DNA of 9,411 bases from Prevotella sp. CAG:891 (GCA_000437675.1 FR901745.1:2474-11884), one strand, 5' to 3'; counted from the stretch's first letter, positions 1 through 6,064 are shown. Translations and numbers: made by a program. The notes: generated by a model not told the origin, from the letters alone.

Positions 1-840
1 AGCAGGCAGTTTGCCACATTGTGCACAGTTAAATAGCAGTTCCAGATTCACCGGCGTTTCATTGTCCGGACAGTGATTCAGCGTAATCAGCGCGTTGCCC
101 TGAATGGAGGGTTGCACGTAGAGTGCATCGCTGATGTCGGCCCCGATGGGACGTTCTTCGAAGCGTAGCACCCGGCTGATTTCGCTCACCGGGCGATTGA
201 GCAGCAGCTGGCTTTCGCTGAGCATCAGCACATGGTCGATGAGCATGGCCACGTCGGCCACCTGGTGTGTCGAAATAATCAGCGTGCGGTCGTCGGTAAG
301 GTGGCGCGTCACCACTTTGCGAAACAGGCTTTTCGACGGAATGTCCAGTCCGTTCGTCGGTTCGTCCATCAGCAGCAAGCGGCAATTTGTGGCCAGCGCA
401 AAACTCATGAATGCCTTTTTCTTTTGTCCCATCGACAGTGCACCGAGGTGCAGATTCTGCGGAAGTTCAAAGTCAGTGAGGCATTGGTTCAGAATTTCGT
501 GGCTGAACTTAGGATAAAACGGTGCGTTCAGGTCGACGTAGCGTTTCAGCGGAATGTTTGGCAAATCGAATTCCTCGGGCACGAAGAACGTTTCGCACAG
601 CATTTCCGGTCGTCGTTCGCTCGCCTCGAGCGTCAGGTTTCCGTCTTCGGTGGTAAACTGCACATGTCCTTGCTGCGGACGGAGCAATCCCGCCATCAGG
701 TAGAGCAGCGTGCTTTTGCCCGTACCGTTTTTGCCCAGCAATCCATAGATGCGTCCGGGTTCGATGGTTAAACTAAAGTTCGAGAGTACCGGAGCCAGTC
801 GCCGGTGATAGCTGAAGTTGATTTGATCAATGTTTATCAT
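1..840 (-). CDS. ABC transporter ATP-binding protein (partial, C-terminus beyond left edge)
   Basis: This is the nucleotide-binding subunit of an ABC-2/YtrB-like transporter; it would hydrolyse ATP on the cytoplasmic face of the inner membrane for a separate permease not seen here. The 280 codons present include Walker A GLLGKNGTGKST (residues 33-44), ABC signature LSMGQ (135-139) followed by a Lys run, Walker B LLLMDE ending at Glu160, the D-loop region NGLD (163-166) and the switch His192 in ISTHQ. All catalytic motifs are intact. Residues about 205-280 form the C-terminal extension usual in Bacteroidetes members. They end near LELLF, so little is likely missing. The start ATG at 838-840 places the Walker A at the normal distance. 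The transported substrate cannot be told from the sequence. The operon presumably continues left with the permease and perhaps a GntR-type regulator (inference from the operators upstream). Confidence 0.95.
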   Translation of the reverse strand, partial: MINIDQINFSYHRRLAPVLSNFSLTIEPGRIYGLLGKNGTGKSTLLYLMAGLLRPQQGHVQFTTEDGNLTLEASERRPEMLCETFFVPEEFDLPNIPLKRYVDLNAPFYPKFSHEILNQCLTDFELPQNLHLGALSMGQKKKAFMSFALATNCRLLLMDEPTNGLDIPSKSLFRKVVTRHLTDDRTLIISTHQVADVAMLIDHVLMLSESQLLLNRPVSEISRVLRFEERPIGADISDALYVQPSIQGNALITLNHCPDNETPVNLELLFNCAQCGKLPA

Positions 841-943
841 AACAGGTAAAGGGTTTGATGGTGAATATTTCGTTTGTAAGGTTGCGCTCCGAAGTCCGTG
901 ACGCATCGTTGTCGGCACGCGCTCTTTCGATGCGCTGATTCAT
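827..943 (-). CDS. Possible 38-residue leader ORF overlapping the ABC gene start
   Basis: An ATG at 941-943 opens a 38-codon reading frame that stops with TGA at 827-829, 14 nt inside the ABC ATPase gene in another frame. It begins about 30 nt downstream of the predicted transcription start and is therefore the first ATG-initiated frame of that mRNA. The product (starting MNQRIERARADND) is hydrophilic, with one Cys, and matches no family I know. The overlapping end would allow translational coupling to the ABC gene. It may equally be a chance frame in a 5' leader; there is no ribosome-binding site to judge by. Confidence 0.2.
   Translation of the reverse strand: MNQRIERARADNDASRTSERNLTNEIFTIKPFTCYDKH
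902..934 (-). other. Hairpin in the 5' leader of the ABC mRNA
   Basis: CGCATCG (902-908) and CGATGCG (928-934) are a perfect 7-bp inverted repeat with a 19-nt loop. The hairpin lies inside the predicted 5' leader, and inside the 38-codon frame. There is no T-tract after it, so it is not an obvious terminator. A regulatory role is only possible. Confidence 0.3.
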
Positions 944-953
944 TAAGTGTAAT

Positions 954-977
954 GGTGTATTACTTTAATATTACATC
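954..977. promoter_or_regulatory. Operator 1 (GGTGTA-N12-TACATC) over the ABC transcription start
   Basis: GGTGTA at 954-959 and TACATC at 972-977 form an inverted repeat with a 12-bp spacer; only one base breaks the symmetry of the arms. On the minus strand it lies immediately downstream of the -7 box at 979-986, so it should cover the start point. A bound repressor would block initiation. A third half-site-like AGTGTAAT lies next to it (946-953). The arms resemble the GTGTA...TACAC sites of YtrA-subfamily GntR repressors (family knowledge, from memory). The binding protein is not encoded in this window. Confidence 0.55.
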
Positions 978-978
978 G

Positions 979-1010
979 CAAAAGTATGTGGTTTTTTTTT
1001 ACTATGCAAG
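979..1010 (-). promoter_or_regulatory. Promoter for the ABC transporter gene
   Basis: On the minus strand TACTTTTG (986-979) is a perfect Bacteroidetes -7 core (TAnnTTTG). CTTG at 1010-1007 serves as the -33 element with a 20-bp spacer. Transcription should start near 970-974 and give a 5' leader of about 130 nt before the ABC ATG. A run of nine A on the minus strand lies within the spacer. Confidence 0.6.
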
Positions 1011-1036
1011 AAATTCGGGAAAAAAATAACGATTTA

Positions 1037-1060
1037 GGTGTAATATTTTATTAGTACACC
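1037..1060. promoter_or_regulatory. Operator 2 (GGTGTA-N12-TACACC) upstream of the ABC promoter
   Basis: GGTGTA (1037-1042) and TACACC (1055-1060) are perfect 6-bp inverted arms with the same 12-bp spacer as operator 1. The inner bases are also partly symmetrical. Its centre is 83 bp from that of operator 1, close to eight helical turns, which puts both sites on the same face of the DNA. Confidence 0.55.
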
Positions 1061-1449
1061 ATGACGCATTGCATGAACCGATTGAAAATCAATGCTTTAT
1101 GGAAAAATGATATTGGGCGAAAAAAATGAAGAATCCTTGTCAATGGCTTGTTGCGCGTCGTTGGCATCAGGTTTCAAGGCTTCTGAAATGCGGTTTTACG
1201 GTCTGTACTTTGTTTGTGCGTTCTCCAAAGCAGGCATTTCCTATAAAAGAAAAGCAATTCGCGTTGGGAGGTTGCGCAATCCGTAGTACTTGCAATCAGT
1301 TCCGCGTTTGTGATGCTCGTTTCAGTTTTAACAAAAATACGAATAAATGTAAAAAATCAAAGGGGCTGTCAATGCGTTTTTCAGTGCGAAACACGCGGGC
1401 GCGAAATCAAGGTTGTGGTGATTCTGAAAGTGTTGGTTATCAGTAGTTC
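1061..1449. other. Intergenic stretch without a convincing gene
   Basis: Short open frames exist on both strands. None has a recognisable family, and their codon make-up is unlike the neighbouring genes. A 38-codon minus-strand frame (1051-1167, starting MPTTRNKPLTR) is basic and ends inside operator 2; I do not consider it supported as a gene. The only structured item seen is a candidate minus-strand promoter at 1332-1361. Confidence 0.5.
1332..1361 (-). promoter_or_regulatory. Candidate minus-strand promoter left of the repeat array
   Basis: On the minus strand TTTG (1361-1358), an 18-bp spacer and TATTTTTG (1339-1332) match both Bacteroidetes promoter boxes. No clear gene follows for about 480 nt until the ABC ATPase. 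It may therefore drive a non-coding RNA or a second, longer leader for that gene, or be a chance match in AT-rich DNA. Confidence 0.35.
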
Positions 1450-2016
1450 CAAACTTGTTAAAACTGGCTTGGAACTAATTTCAACAAGCTTGGAACTAAT
1501 TTCAACAAGCTTGGAACTAATTTCAACAAGCTTGGAACTAATTTCAACAAGCTTGGAACTAATTTCAACAAGCTTGGAACTAATTTCAACAAGCTTGGAA
1601 CTAATTTCAACAAGCTTGGAACTAATTTCAACAAGCTTGGAACTAATTTCAACAAGCTTGGAACTAATTTCAACAAGCTTGGAACTAATTTCAACAAGCT
1701 TGGAACTAATTTCAACAAGCTTGGAACTAATTTCAACAAGCTTGGAACTAATTTCAACAAGCTTGGAACTAATTTCAACAAGCTTGGAACTAATTTCAAC
1801 AAGCTTGGAACTAATTTCAACAAGCTTGGAACTAATTTCAACAAGCTTGGAACTAATTTCAACAAGCTTGGAACTAATTTCAACAAGCTTGGAACTAATT
1901 TCAACAAGCTTGGAACTAATTTCAACAAGCTCGGAACTAATTTCAACAGGCTCGGAACTAATTTCAACAAGCTCGGAACTAATTTCAAGAATCGCGGAGT
2001 AAATTTCAAGTATAGC
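1450..2016. repeat. Tandem array of a 21-bp unit (about 24 good copies plus decayed ends)
   Basis: From 1471 the unit, which begins GGAACTAATTTC and ends AAGCTT, repeats without interruption. Copies 1-21 (1471-1911) are identical. Copies 22-24 (1912-1974) carry one or two changes (AAGCTC or AGGCTC endings). Copies 25-26 (1975-2016) are clearly diverged, and a half-matching copy (13 of 21) precedes the array at 1450-1470. There are no spacers, so it is not CRISPR. Because 21 is a multiple of three, frames stay open on both strands (heptad ELISTSL on plus, KLVPSLL on minus). Neither has a credible start region or family, so I treat the array as non-coding. Read from CTTG to CAAG, each unit is an imperfect hairpin: CTTG/CAAG and GAA/TTC arms, CTAAT loop, AA bulge. 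The copy number is liable to slippage and to assembly error. Confidence 0.95.
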
Positions 2017-2253
2017 CCGCCGCGTGTCTCAAATCGCTGCAAGCATAGCAAACAACGGGCGTGTTCTTTTGATTTAATTTCACAAATGCAAACCTTGGGT
2101 ATTTAACATAAGGAGCAAAGGGGAGCGTGTCGCCACTAAAGCATGAGGGCGGAGCAGGCGGATGATGTAAGCCCCCCCCTTGTCGTTTGTTAAACATGAA
2201 ACTACGCATTTGCCATGCGCGCTATGTTGCGCGAGGACGAAGTGATATAGCCC
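2017..2253. other. Intergenic stretch; nothing coding seen
   Basis: No supportable gene. It contains a run of eight C (2172-2179) and a small hairpin (CGCGC/GCGCG, about 2217-2233). It lies between the repeat array and the terminator of the sigma/beta-barrel unit. Confidence 0.5.
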
Positions 2254-2291
2254 AAAAAAAGTCCGACACTTGCAGGGTGCAGGTGTCGGAC
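2254..2291 (-). terminator. Rho-independent terminator of the sigma/beta-barrel operon
   Basis: On the minus strand a 14-bp stem (GTCCGACAC... with one G-T pair) and a GGG/CCC triloop are followed by seven T (complement of 2254-2260). It lies 62 nt past the stop of the beta-barrel gene and is a textbook intrinsic terminator. Confidence 0.92.
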
Positions 2292-2353
2292 ACGAAGGGA
2301 AGTACGTTGCGTACAGCTGGGGGAAGTAGGCAACGTGAATAAGATGGCGTGCG

Positions 2354-3706
2354 TCAGGGTTTGGCCGAAAAACTGAAGCGCAAACCGCCTTGCATGCTGA
2401 ACTGCCACGGCTTGTCGTGACGGATGGACGGCAACGAACTGCCATCGGACACATAATAACTTACACCAGGCTCAAAGTACAAACCTATGTTGCGTGTGAC
2501 GTTGAACTGCAAACCGGCTGAGGCATTGAACGATGCTTGCCAAAGGCCGCGGCCCAACTTATTGTGGTAGGCCGATGAAGAACGATAGGATTGATCAATG
2601 CTGTATGTGGTGCTTTGCGTGCCGCTTACGCATTTTTCAATTTGAAATCCGGCTGTGGCGTAGGCATTGAACGGACGCGAACTGAAGATGGTGTAGCCCG
2701 CTTGTATGGGGATGCCTACGTAGTGCAACCGCTGCTCGGTGACGAAGTACGAAGCGTCGGAACCTGAGGTGATGTCGGTGGTAAGGCGCGTATAGGTGAG
2801 TCCGGTGCTGACAAACCATTTTTGAGTGATGGGAATGGCTATGTTTAAACCAAACTGAAAAGGCACATGGTGATTGATGCGCGTGTTGACTTCGCGATTC
2901 AGGTTTTCGGCTACCACCAAGTCCCAGTCATTGTTGCCCGATCCGTTCGGGCTGTTGCTGTACGAGTAGTCGAGGCTTTTGGCCATGTAGCCGTTCATGC
3001 TCATGCGGTTGGCAGGATGAACCAGGGCGTTGACCGCGAGTAGAGGTGTGTGGTTGGTGTGGCGCTGCAACGAAGGCATTGGGCGAGCACGGCGAAAAAC
3101 GGCGTGTCCGCTGTGTGTGCGATTTAAGTGTGAACTTCGGGTTTGTCTGTCCTGTGAGTACGGCGCTGGTGCATCGGTTTGTGGTGCGTCGGCAGCCGTT
3201 TGCGCTGTGGTGTCAGCTGTTTCGGAGTGGCTGAGCCGAGCTACGTCAACAGGTTGGTCGGCAGTTTCGCCGGCAGGTTGCGGCATCATGCGGCAGGGGG
3301 CGGGCGTGGCAGCTTTGGGCGCAGCTTGTTTGGCGCTGTGTGCCAGGGTAGGGGCTGAAGCAGCTGCGGGTGCGGAAACCTTTTGGGCAACCGTTGGCCG
3401 GTGCGTGGGCTTGGGCGCTTCGTGTTGTTTGACCACTGACGCCACTTGCTGTGCAGCATGCTGGGTGAGCGGTTCGTTCGGTTGCAGCAGCAAGGCCACG
3501 GTAAGGCATGCGGCTGCCGAAACAGCCGTGCTGACAAACCAGGGACGCAGGTAAAAGGGCCGAGGCTTGCTCGACGGCACGGGCGGAGCAACGGGAAGTT
3601 CGTTGAGTGCCTTTTCGAGTTTTTCCCACCCCATGGCGGGAGGAGGCGTCCGGAAATCGGACAACCTATGTCGCAGGTTATCTTCCCAATTATCGAGGTG
3701 GTTCAT
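2354..3706 (-). CDS. Membrane-anchored protein with C-terminal outer-membrane beta-barrel-like domain, sigma-factor partner
   Basis: A 450-residue protein of uncharacterised function. Residues 1-50 are a hydrophilic head (MNHLDNWEDNLRHRL, then PPPAMGWEKLEKAL) of the kind seen in proteins encoded after ECF sigma factors in Bacteroidetes. Residues about 55-74 form one hydrophobic segment preceded by Arg/Lys, expected to cross the inner membrane with the head in the cytoplasm. Residues 75-235 are a Pro/Ala/Gln/Thr-rich linker without predicted fold. Residues about 280-448 show alternating aromatic beta strands (FQFGLNIAIPI, HYVGIPIQAGY, GLYFEPGVSYYV, GGLRFSFS) like the PorT/OMP_b-brl_2 group. 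The ATG overlaps the sigma factor stop (ATGA), so the two are translationally coupled. By position the head may act as an anti-sigma domain; this is inference, since no zinc-binding anti-sigma motif is visible. How a barrel could be tethered to an inner-membrane segment is unclear. Confidence 0.85.
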   Translation of the reverse strand: MNHLDNWEDNLRHRLSDFRTPPPAMGWEKLEKALNELPVAPPVPSSKPRPFYLRPWFVSTAVSAAACLTVALLLQPNEPLTQHAAQQVASVVKQHEAPKPTHRPTVAQKVSAPAAASAPTLAHSAKQAAPKAATPAPCRMMPQPAGETADQPVDVARLSHSETADTTAQTAADAPQTDAPAPYSQDRQTRSSHLNRTHSGHAVFRRARPMPSLQRHTNHTPLLAVNALVHPANRMSMNGYMAKSLDYSYSNSPNGSGNNDWDLVVAENLNREVNTRINHHVPFQFGLNIAIPITQKWFVSTGLTYTRLTTDITSGSDASYFVTEQRLHYVGIPIQAGYTIFSSRPFNAYATAGFQIEKCVSGTQSTTYSIDQSYRSSSAYHNKLGRGLWQASFNASAGLQFNVTRNIGLYFEPGVSYYVSDGSSLPSIRHDKPWQFSMQGGLRFSFSAKP

Positions 3707-4248
3707 AAGTCGTTCAGATTGATGTAATTCAGAATTTTGTCTTTCAGTAATTTCTTCGCTCTCAGGTACTGCGAAGCCGAAGTGCTTTCCTTTATATTCA
3801 GTTTTTCGGCAATTTCGGCGTGGCTCCAGCCTTCAACCAGGAAGAGGTTGAGCACGGTGCGGTAGCCGGTGGGCAGTTCGGCAATGAGCTGCATGATAAC
3901 GTCGGTGCTGATGTCGGGAGGTGCATCGTTGTCGTCTGCTCCCATGTCGGGCACTTCGTCTATGTCGTCTGTGGCCAATCGTTTTTCCTTTTCAAGGGCG
4001 CTGAGCACATGGTTTGTCATGACTCGTCGCACCCATGCAGCCAACGTGCCTTCGCCACGCCAGGTGAATTTGCCAATCTGACTGAAAATTTGCAGGAATC
4101 CGTCGTGCAGCAAGTCCTCAGCTTCGTCGCTTTGCCCCACATAACGGCGGCATAACGACAACATTTGCCCTGCAAGACGCTCGTAAAGCTCCTTGCGTGC
4201 CAAATTGTCGCCTGCTTGCAGGCCCTTTGTGAGTTGTTCTTCAGTCAT
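3703..4248 (-). CDS. ECF-type RNA polymerase sigma factor (sigma-70 family)
   Basis: A small alternative sigma factor of 181 residues that would direct RNA polymerase to a specific promoter set. Region 2 spans about residues 15-92 and includes SDEAEDLLHDGFLQIF (40-55), which contacts the polymerase core, and the -10-binding helix around WRGEGTLAAWVRRVMTNHV. An acidic linker follows (DDIDEVPDMGADDNDAPPD). Region 4 (about 118-170) ends in a helix-turn-helix, GWSHAEIAEKLNIKESTSAS, for -35 recognition. I chose the ATG at 4246-4248 because MTEEQL is the usual beginning in this family; an in-frame GTG at 4279-4281 would add 11 residues. It is followed with a 4-nt overlap by the membrane/barrel gene, its likely regulator. 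No TAnnTTTG promoter is evident upstream, so it may be read from a non-housekeeping promoter. Confidence 0.93.
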   Translation of the reverse strand: MTEEQLTKGLQAGDNLARKELYERLAGQMLSLCRRYVGQSDEAEDLLHDGFLQIFSQIGKFTWRGEGTLAAWVRRVMTNHVLSALEKEKRLATDDIDEVPDMGADDNDAPPDISTDVIMQLIAELPTGYRTVLNLFLVEGWSHAEIAEKLNIKESTSASQYLRAKKLLKDKILNYINLNDL

Positions 4249-4540
4249 TATGTCTATCACATTTTGCTTGCAGTAGCTCACTCAAACAGCCGGGAAGTTG
4301 CCGTTGGTTGGCAGGTTGTTCAGCACTTCTGTTGTATATATAACAGCATTAAACTGAAATCTTGCACACTGGCACGGAGTTTTATGCAGAAAAATCAAAA
4401 AAAATAGGCAACTTCACAGAGGTTGAGGTGTCTTGTCTCTGTAACGGAATAGGCACGCTTGTTGATTTTTTGCATTGCGCCAGAGCGTTACTGCAGTTTC
4501 ATGGTGTAGAGTGGGCTTTGCTGCTTTGTTCGTTTTCGGA
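4249..4540. other. Intergenic region upstream of the sigma factor
   Basis: No gene is supported here. It contains the AT-rich palindrome at 4329-4346 and a weak 6-bp inverted repeat (ACAGAG/CTCTGT, 4416-4442). No standard promoter core was found on the minus strand. Confidence 0.5.
4329..4346. promoter_or_regulatory. 18-bp near-perfect palindrome upstream of the sigma factor
   Basis: CTGTTGTATATATAACAG is self-complementary apart from one base pair. It lies about 80 bp before the sigma factor ATG, where promoter or operator sequences are expected. It could be a dimeric regulator site or simply AT-rich promoter DNA. Confidence 0.3.
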
Positions 4541-4580
4541 CAAAATAAAAACCGAGATAAATCAGGCGATTTACCTCGGT
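4541..4580 (-). terminator. Terminator of the tRNA-Pro gene
   Basis: On the minus strand a 13-bp stem with one G-T pair (ACCGAGGTAAATC against GATTTATCTCGGT) and a GCCT loop are followed by TTTTATTTT. It begins 4 nt after the tRNA 3' end. Confidence 0.9.
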
Positions 4581-4584
4581 TGTG

Positions 4585-4657
4585 TCGGAAAGAGGCGACT
4601 CGAACGCCCGACCCCTACGTCCCGAACGTAGTGCGCTACCAACTGCGCTACTTTCCG
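4585..4657 (-). tRNA. tRNA-Pro (anticodon CGG)
   Basis: 73 nt fold as a complete cloverleaf. Acceptor CGGAAAG pairs with CTTTCCG, followed by discriminator A. The D arm is GCGC/GCGC with the usual AGTTGGTA loop. The anticodon stem CTACG/CGTAG holds loop TTCGGGA, giving anticodon CGG (codon CCG, proline). The T arm loop is TTCGAGT. The 3' CCA is not encoded (next bases CAC) and must be added by nucleotidyltransferase. The first pair is C-G rather than the usual G-C, as is typical for bacterial tRNA-Pro. Confidence 0.96.
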
Positions 4658-4666
4658 ATTGCGATG

Positions 4667-4698
4667 CAAAATTACGTCTTATTTTTAATTTAACCAAA
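4667..4698 (-). promoter_or_regulatory. Promoter of tRNA-Pro
   Basis: On the minus strand TTTG (4698-4695), a 20-bp spacer and TAATTTTG (4674-4667) are an excellent match to both Bacteroidetes housekeeping promoter boxes. Nine bases separate the core from the mature tRNA 5' end, so transcription starts just before it. Confidence 0.8.
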
Positions 4699-4821
4699 TA
4701 TTGAACGATTTTTTTGCATCTTTATTTTGTATTTGTTTTCCAGACGCTGGTTGTAAGCGTGCGAAATCGGGCTGTGTGCGGAGTAAATTCATTGCCCCGG
4801 TCATTGGGTTAGCGTCGGAAG

Positions 4822-5901
4822 TTATTTTTGCGGTTCAGAAGTTTTCACCGTGACATCGATGACCATTTTGGCATTTTTCGGGTCGTTGGTGATGAGCAGA
4901 ATGCGGCGGCGACCTTTGAAGTACGAGCTATTGGCATTGATGCTGATTTTCAGTTTCTGCTCGTCGCCCGGCTTGATTTTCTGCTTGTTCAAGCTGACAC
5001 TGATACCCGGGTTATACACCTGCAGCGCGCTGATAATGAGCGGCGCATTGCCCGTGTTGCGGAGCACGAGTTCGCCCGAAGCCTTGTTCTTTTTGTCGAG
5101 CGGACCGAGGGTGATGTGCGTGCTGTCTATTTCGACTACCGGGTGTGCGCCGTGGGCCGAAGTCATTTCCTTAAATTCAGGAAGCAGGGTGGCCGATACG
5201 TTGATTTCGGTTTCCTTGCTCACACGGTCGCCCATGAAGCGGCTCAGGTAAATGCTCGTTTGCGTCAGTCCCATGGCGGGCAGTTCGTCGCTGTTGAGCG
5301 TGATGAGCATGCGGCCCATGCGTCCGGGGCGAATCACGTCGGGGTCGGCCACAGCCGTAAGGTATTTAGGCAGGTGCATGAGTTCCGGACGGTAAGTTTT
5401 TTTGCCCGAGTTGAAAATCTGCAGGGCAAACACCGGTTGTTCGCCGCGGTTCACGTCGTCGAACTCCACGTTGTCGGTACTCAGAAAGTAGTCGCCTATT
5501 TTAAAAGGAAACTCCACCGAAGGCTCCGCTTGCGTCATCGAAACCTGTCCCATGATGCTCAGGTAATGCGGAATGGAGTCGAGGTTGGTGTAAACAGCCA
5601 GTCCCTTGGTGAAATGACCCAGCATTTCGGCATCGTAGGTAGCCTCGATGGTGCCCGTGCTGCCCGGTCCGATGGGCGTGCGCGTCCAGTTAACGAGCGT
5701 ACAGCCGCAGTCGGGGTGAACGTCTTTGATAATGAGGTCGGCAGTGCCTTTGTTCGTTACCGTGAAGGTGGCGGTGCGCGGGCTGTGCCAAAGCAGCGTG
5801 CCTAATTCCACGGTGGTTTGGTCGAATTGCATTTTGGGCTGTGCCAGGGCACTGATGCCTGCAAAAAGCATGAAAAAGGCGAGGGCTATGAGGTGTTTCA
5901 T
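4822..5901 (-). CDS. Secreted DUF1573 domain protein
   Basis: A 359-residue exported protein of unknown biochemical role. Residues 1-20 are a signal peptide (MKHLIALAFFMLFAGISALA, cleaved before Gln21) of the signal peptidase I type; there is no lipobox Cys. Residues about 25-120 form the DUF1573 immunoglobulin-like domain with the hallmark PDCGCT (63-68), following FTVTNKGTADLIIKDV. A middle beta-rich domain covers about 125-240. A second ASH/DUF1573-like domain (about 255-355: GELVLRNTGNAPLIIS... ILLITNDPKN) lacks the Cys pair. Tandem copies, one degenerate, are common for this family in Bacteroidetes. It is transcribed away from xth across a shared 323-bp regulatory region. No strong terminator was seen after it; the downstream tRNA has its own promoter. 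Confidence 0.93.
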   Translation of the reverse strand: MKHLIALAFFMLFAGISALAQPKMQFDQTTVELGTLLWHSPRTATFTVTNKGTADLIIKDVHPDCGCTLVNWTRTPIGPGSTGTIEATYDAEMLGHFTKGLAVYTNLDSIPHYLSIMGQVSMTQAEPSVEFPFKIGDYFLSTDNVEFDDVNRGEQPVFALQIFNSGKKTYRPELMHLPKYLTAVADPDVIRPGRMGRMLITLNSDELPAMGLTQTSIYLSRFMGDRVSKETEINVSATLLPEFKEMTSAHGAHPVVEIDSTHITLGPLDKKNKASGELVLRNTGNAPLIISALQVYNPGISVSLNKQKIKPGDEQKLKISINANSSYFKGRRRILLITNDPKNAKMVIDVTVKTSEPQK

Positions 5902-5940
5902 GAAAAAAATGTCGTTTGTGAGTGGGTAAAAGCCATTATG

Positions 5941-6018
5941 CTTCCCTATATAAATACGCTGTGTGCATCACGCATATATATAATCTGTGTGTATCACGCA
6001 TATATATATAAAGGGAAG
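5941..6018. repeat. Two 26-bp direct repeats inside a short inverted repeat (divergent regulatory region)
   Basis: Two adjacent 26-bp units, 5959-5984 and 5985-6010, differ at about three positions. Each begins CTGTGTG, continues YATCACGCA and ends in a TATATA run. They are flanked by CTTCCCT (5941-5947) and AGGGAAG (6012-6018), which are exact complements next to further TATATA. They lie 40-110 bp upstream of the DUF1573 start and over 200 bp upstream of xth. The layout suggests paired binding sites for one regulator or a flexible AT-rich element; no regulator is recognised. Confidence 0.75.
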
Positions 6019-6064
6019 GAAAACCAAGCGGTGCAAATAGGTTTGCAAGTAGATTTTGCGGCAG

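Noticed and set aside
1092..1446. Overlapping plus-strand open frames of 64 and 106 codons
   Set aside because: No family resemblance, no promoter, mutually overlapping in different frames, and composition unlike the real genes.
1450..2016. CRISPR array
   Set aside because: The units are directly contiguous with no unique spacers, and no cas genes are nearby.
2172..2179. C8 homopolymer as a phase-variation switch
   Set aside because: It lies in no supported gene and is not positioned within a recognised promoter spacer.
3030..3554. 174-codon plus-strand frame opposite the beta-barrel protein
   Set aside because: It is the antisense shadow of the Pro/Ala/Gln-rich linker; a low-complexity GC-rich region leaves the other strand open.
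4416..4442. ACAGAG/CTCTGT inverted repeat as a terminator or operator
   Set aside because: Only six base pairs with a 16-nt loop and no T-tract; easily a chance match.
4742..4818. GACGCT/AGCGTC inverted repeat after the DUF1573 gene as its terminator
   Set aside because: Six base pairs separated by about 60 nt with no T-tract; not a credible terminator.
4828..5805. 325-codon plus-strand frame opposite the DUF1573 gene
   Set aside because: Antisense shadow; the minus-strand gene has a signal peptide and the PDCGCT motif, while this frame has a His/Arg/Val-rich nonsense composition.
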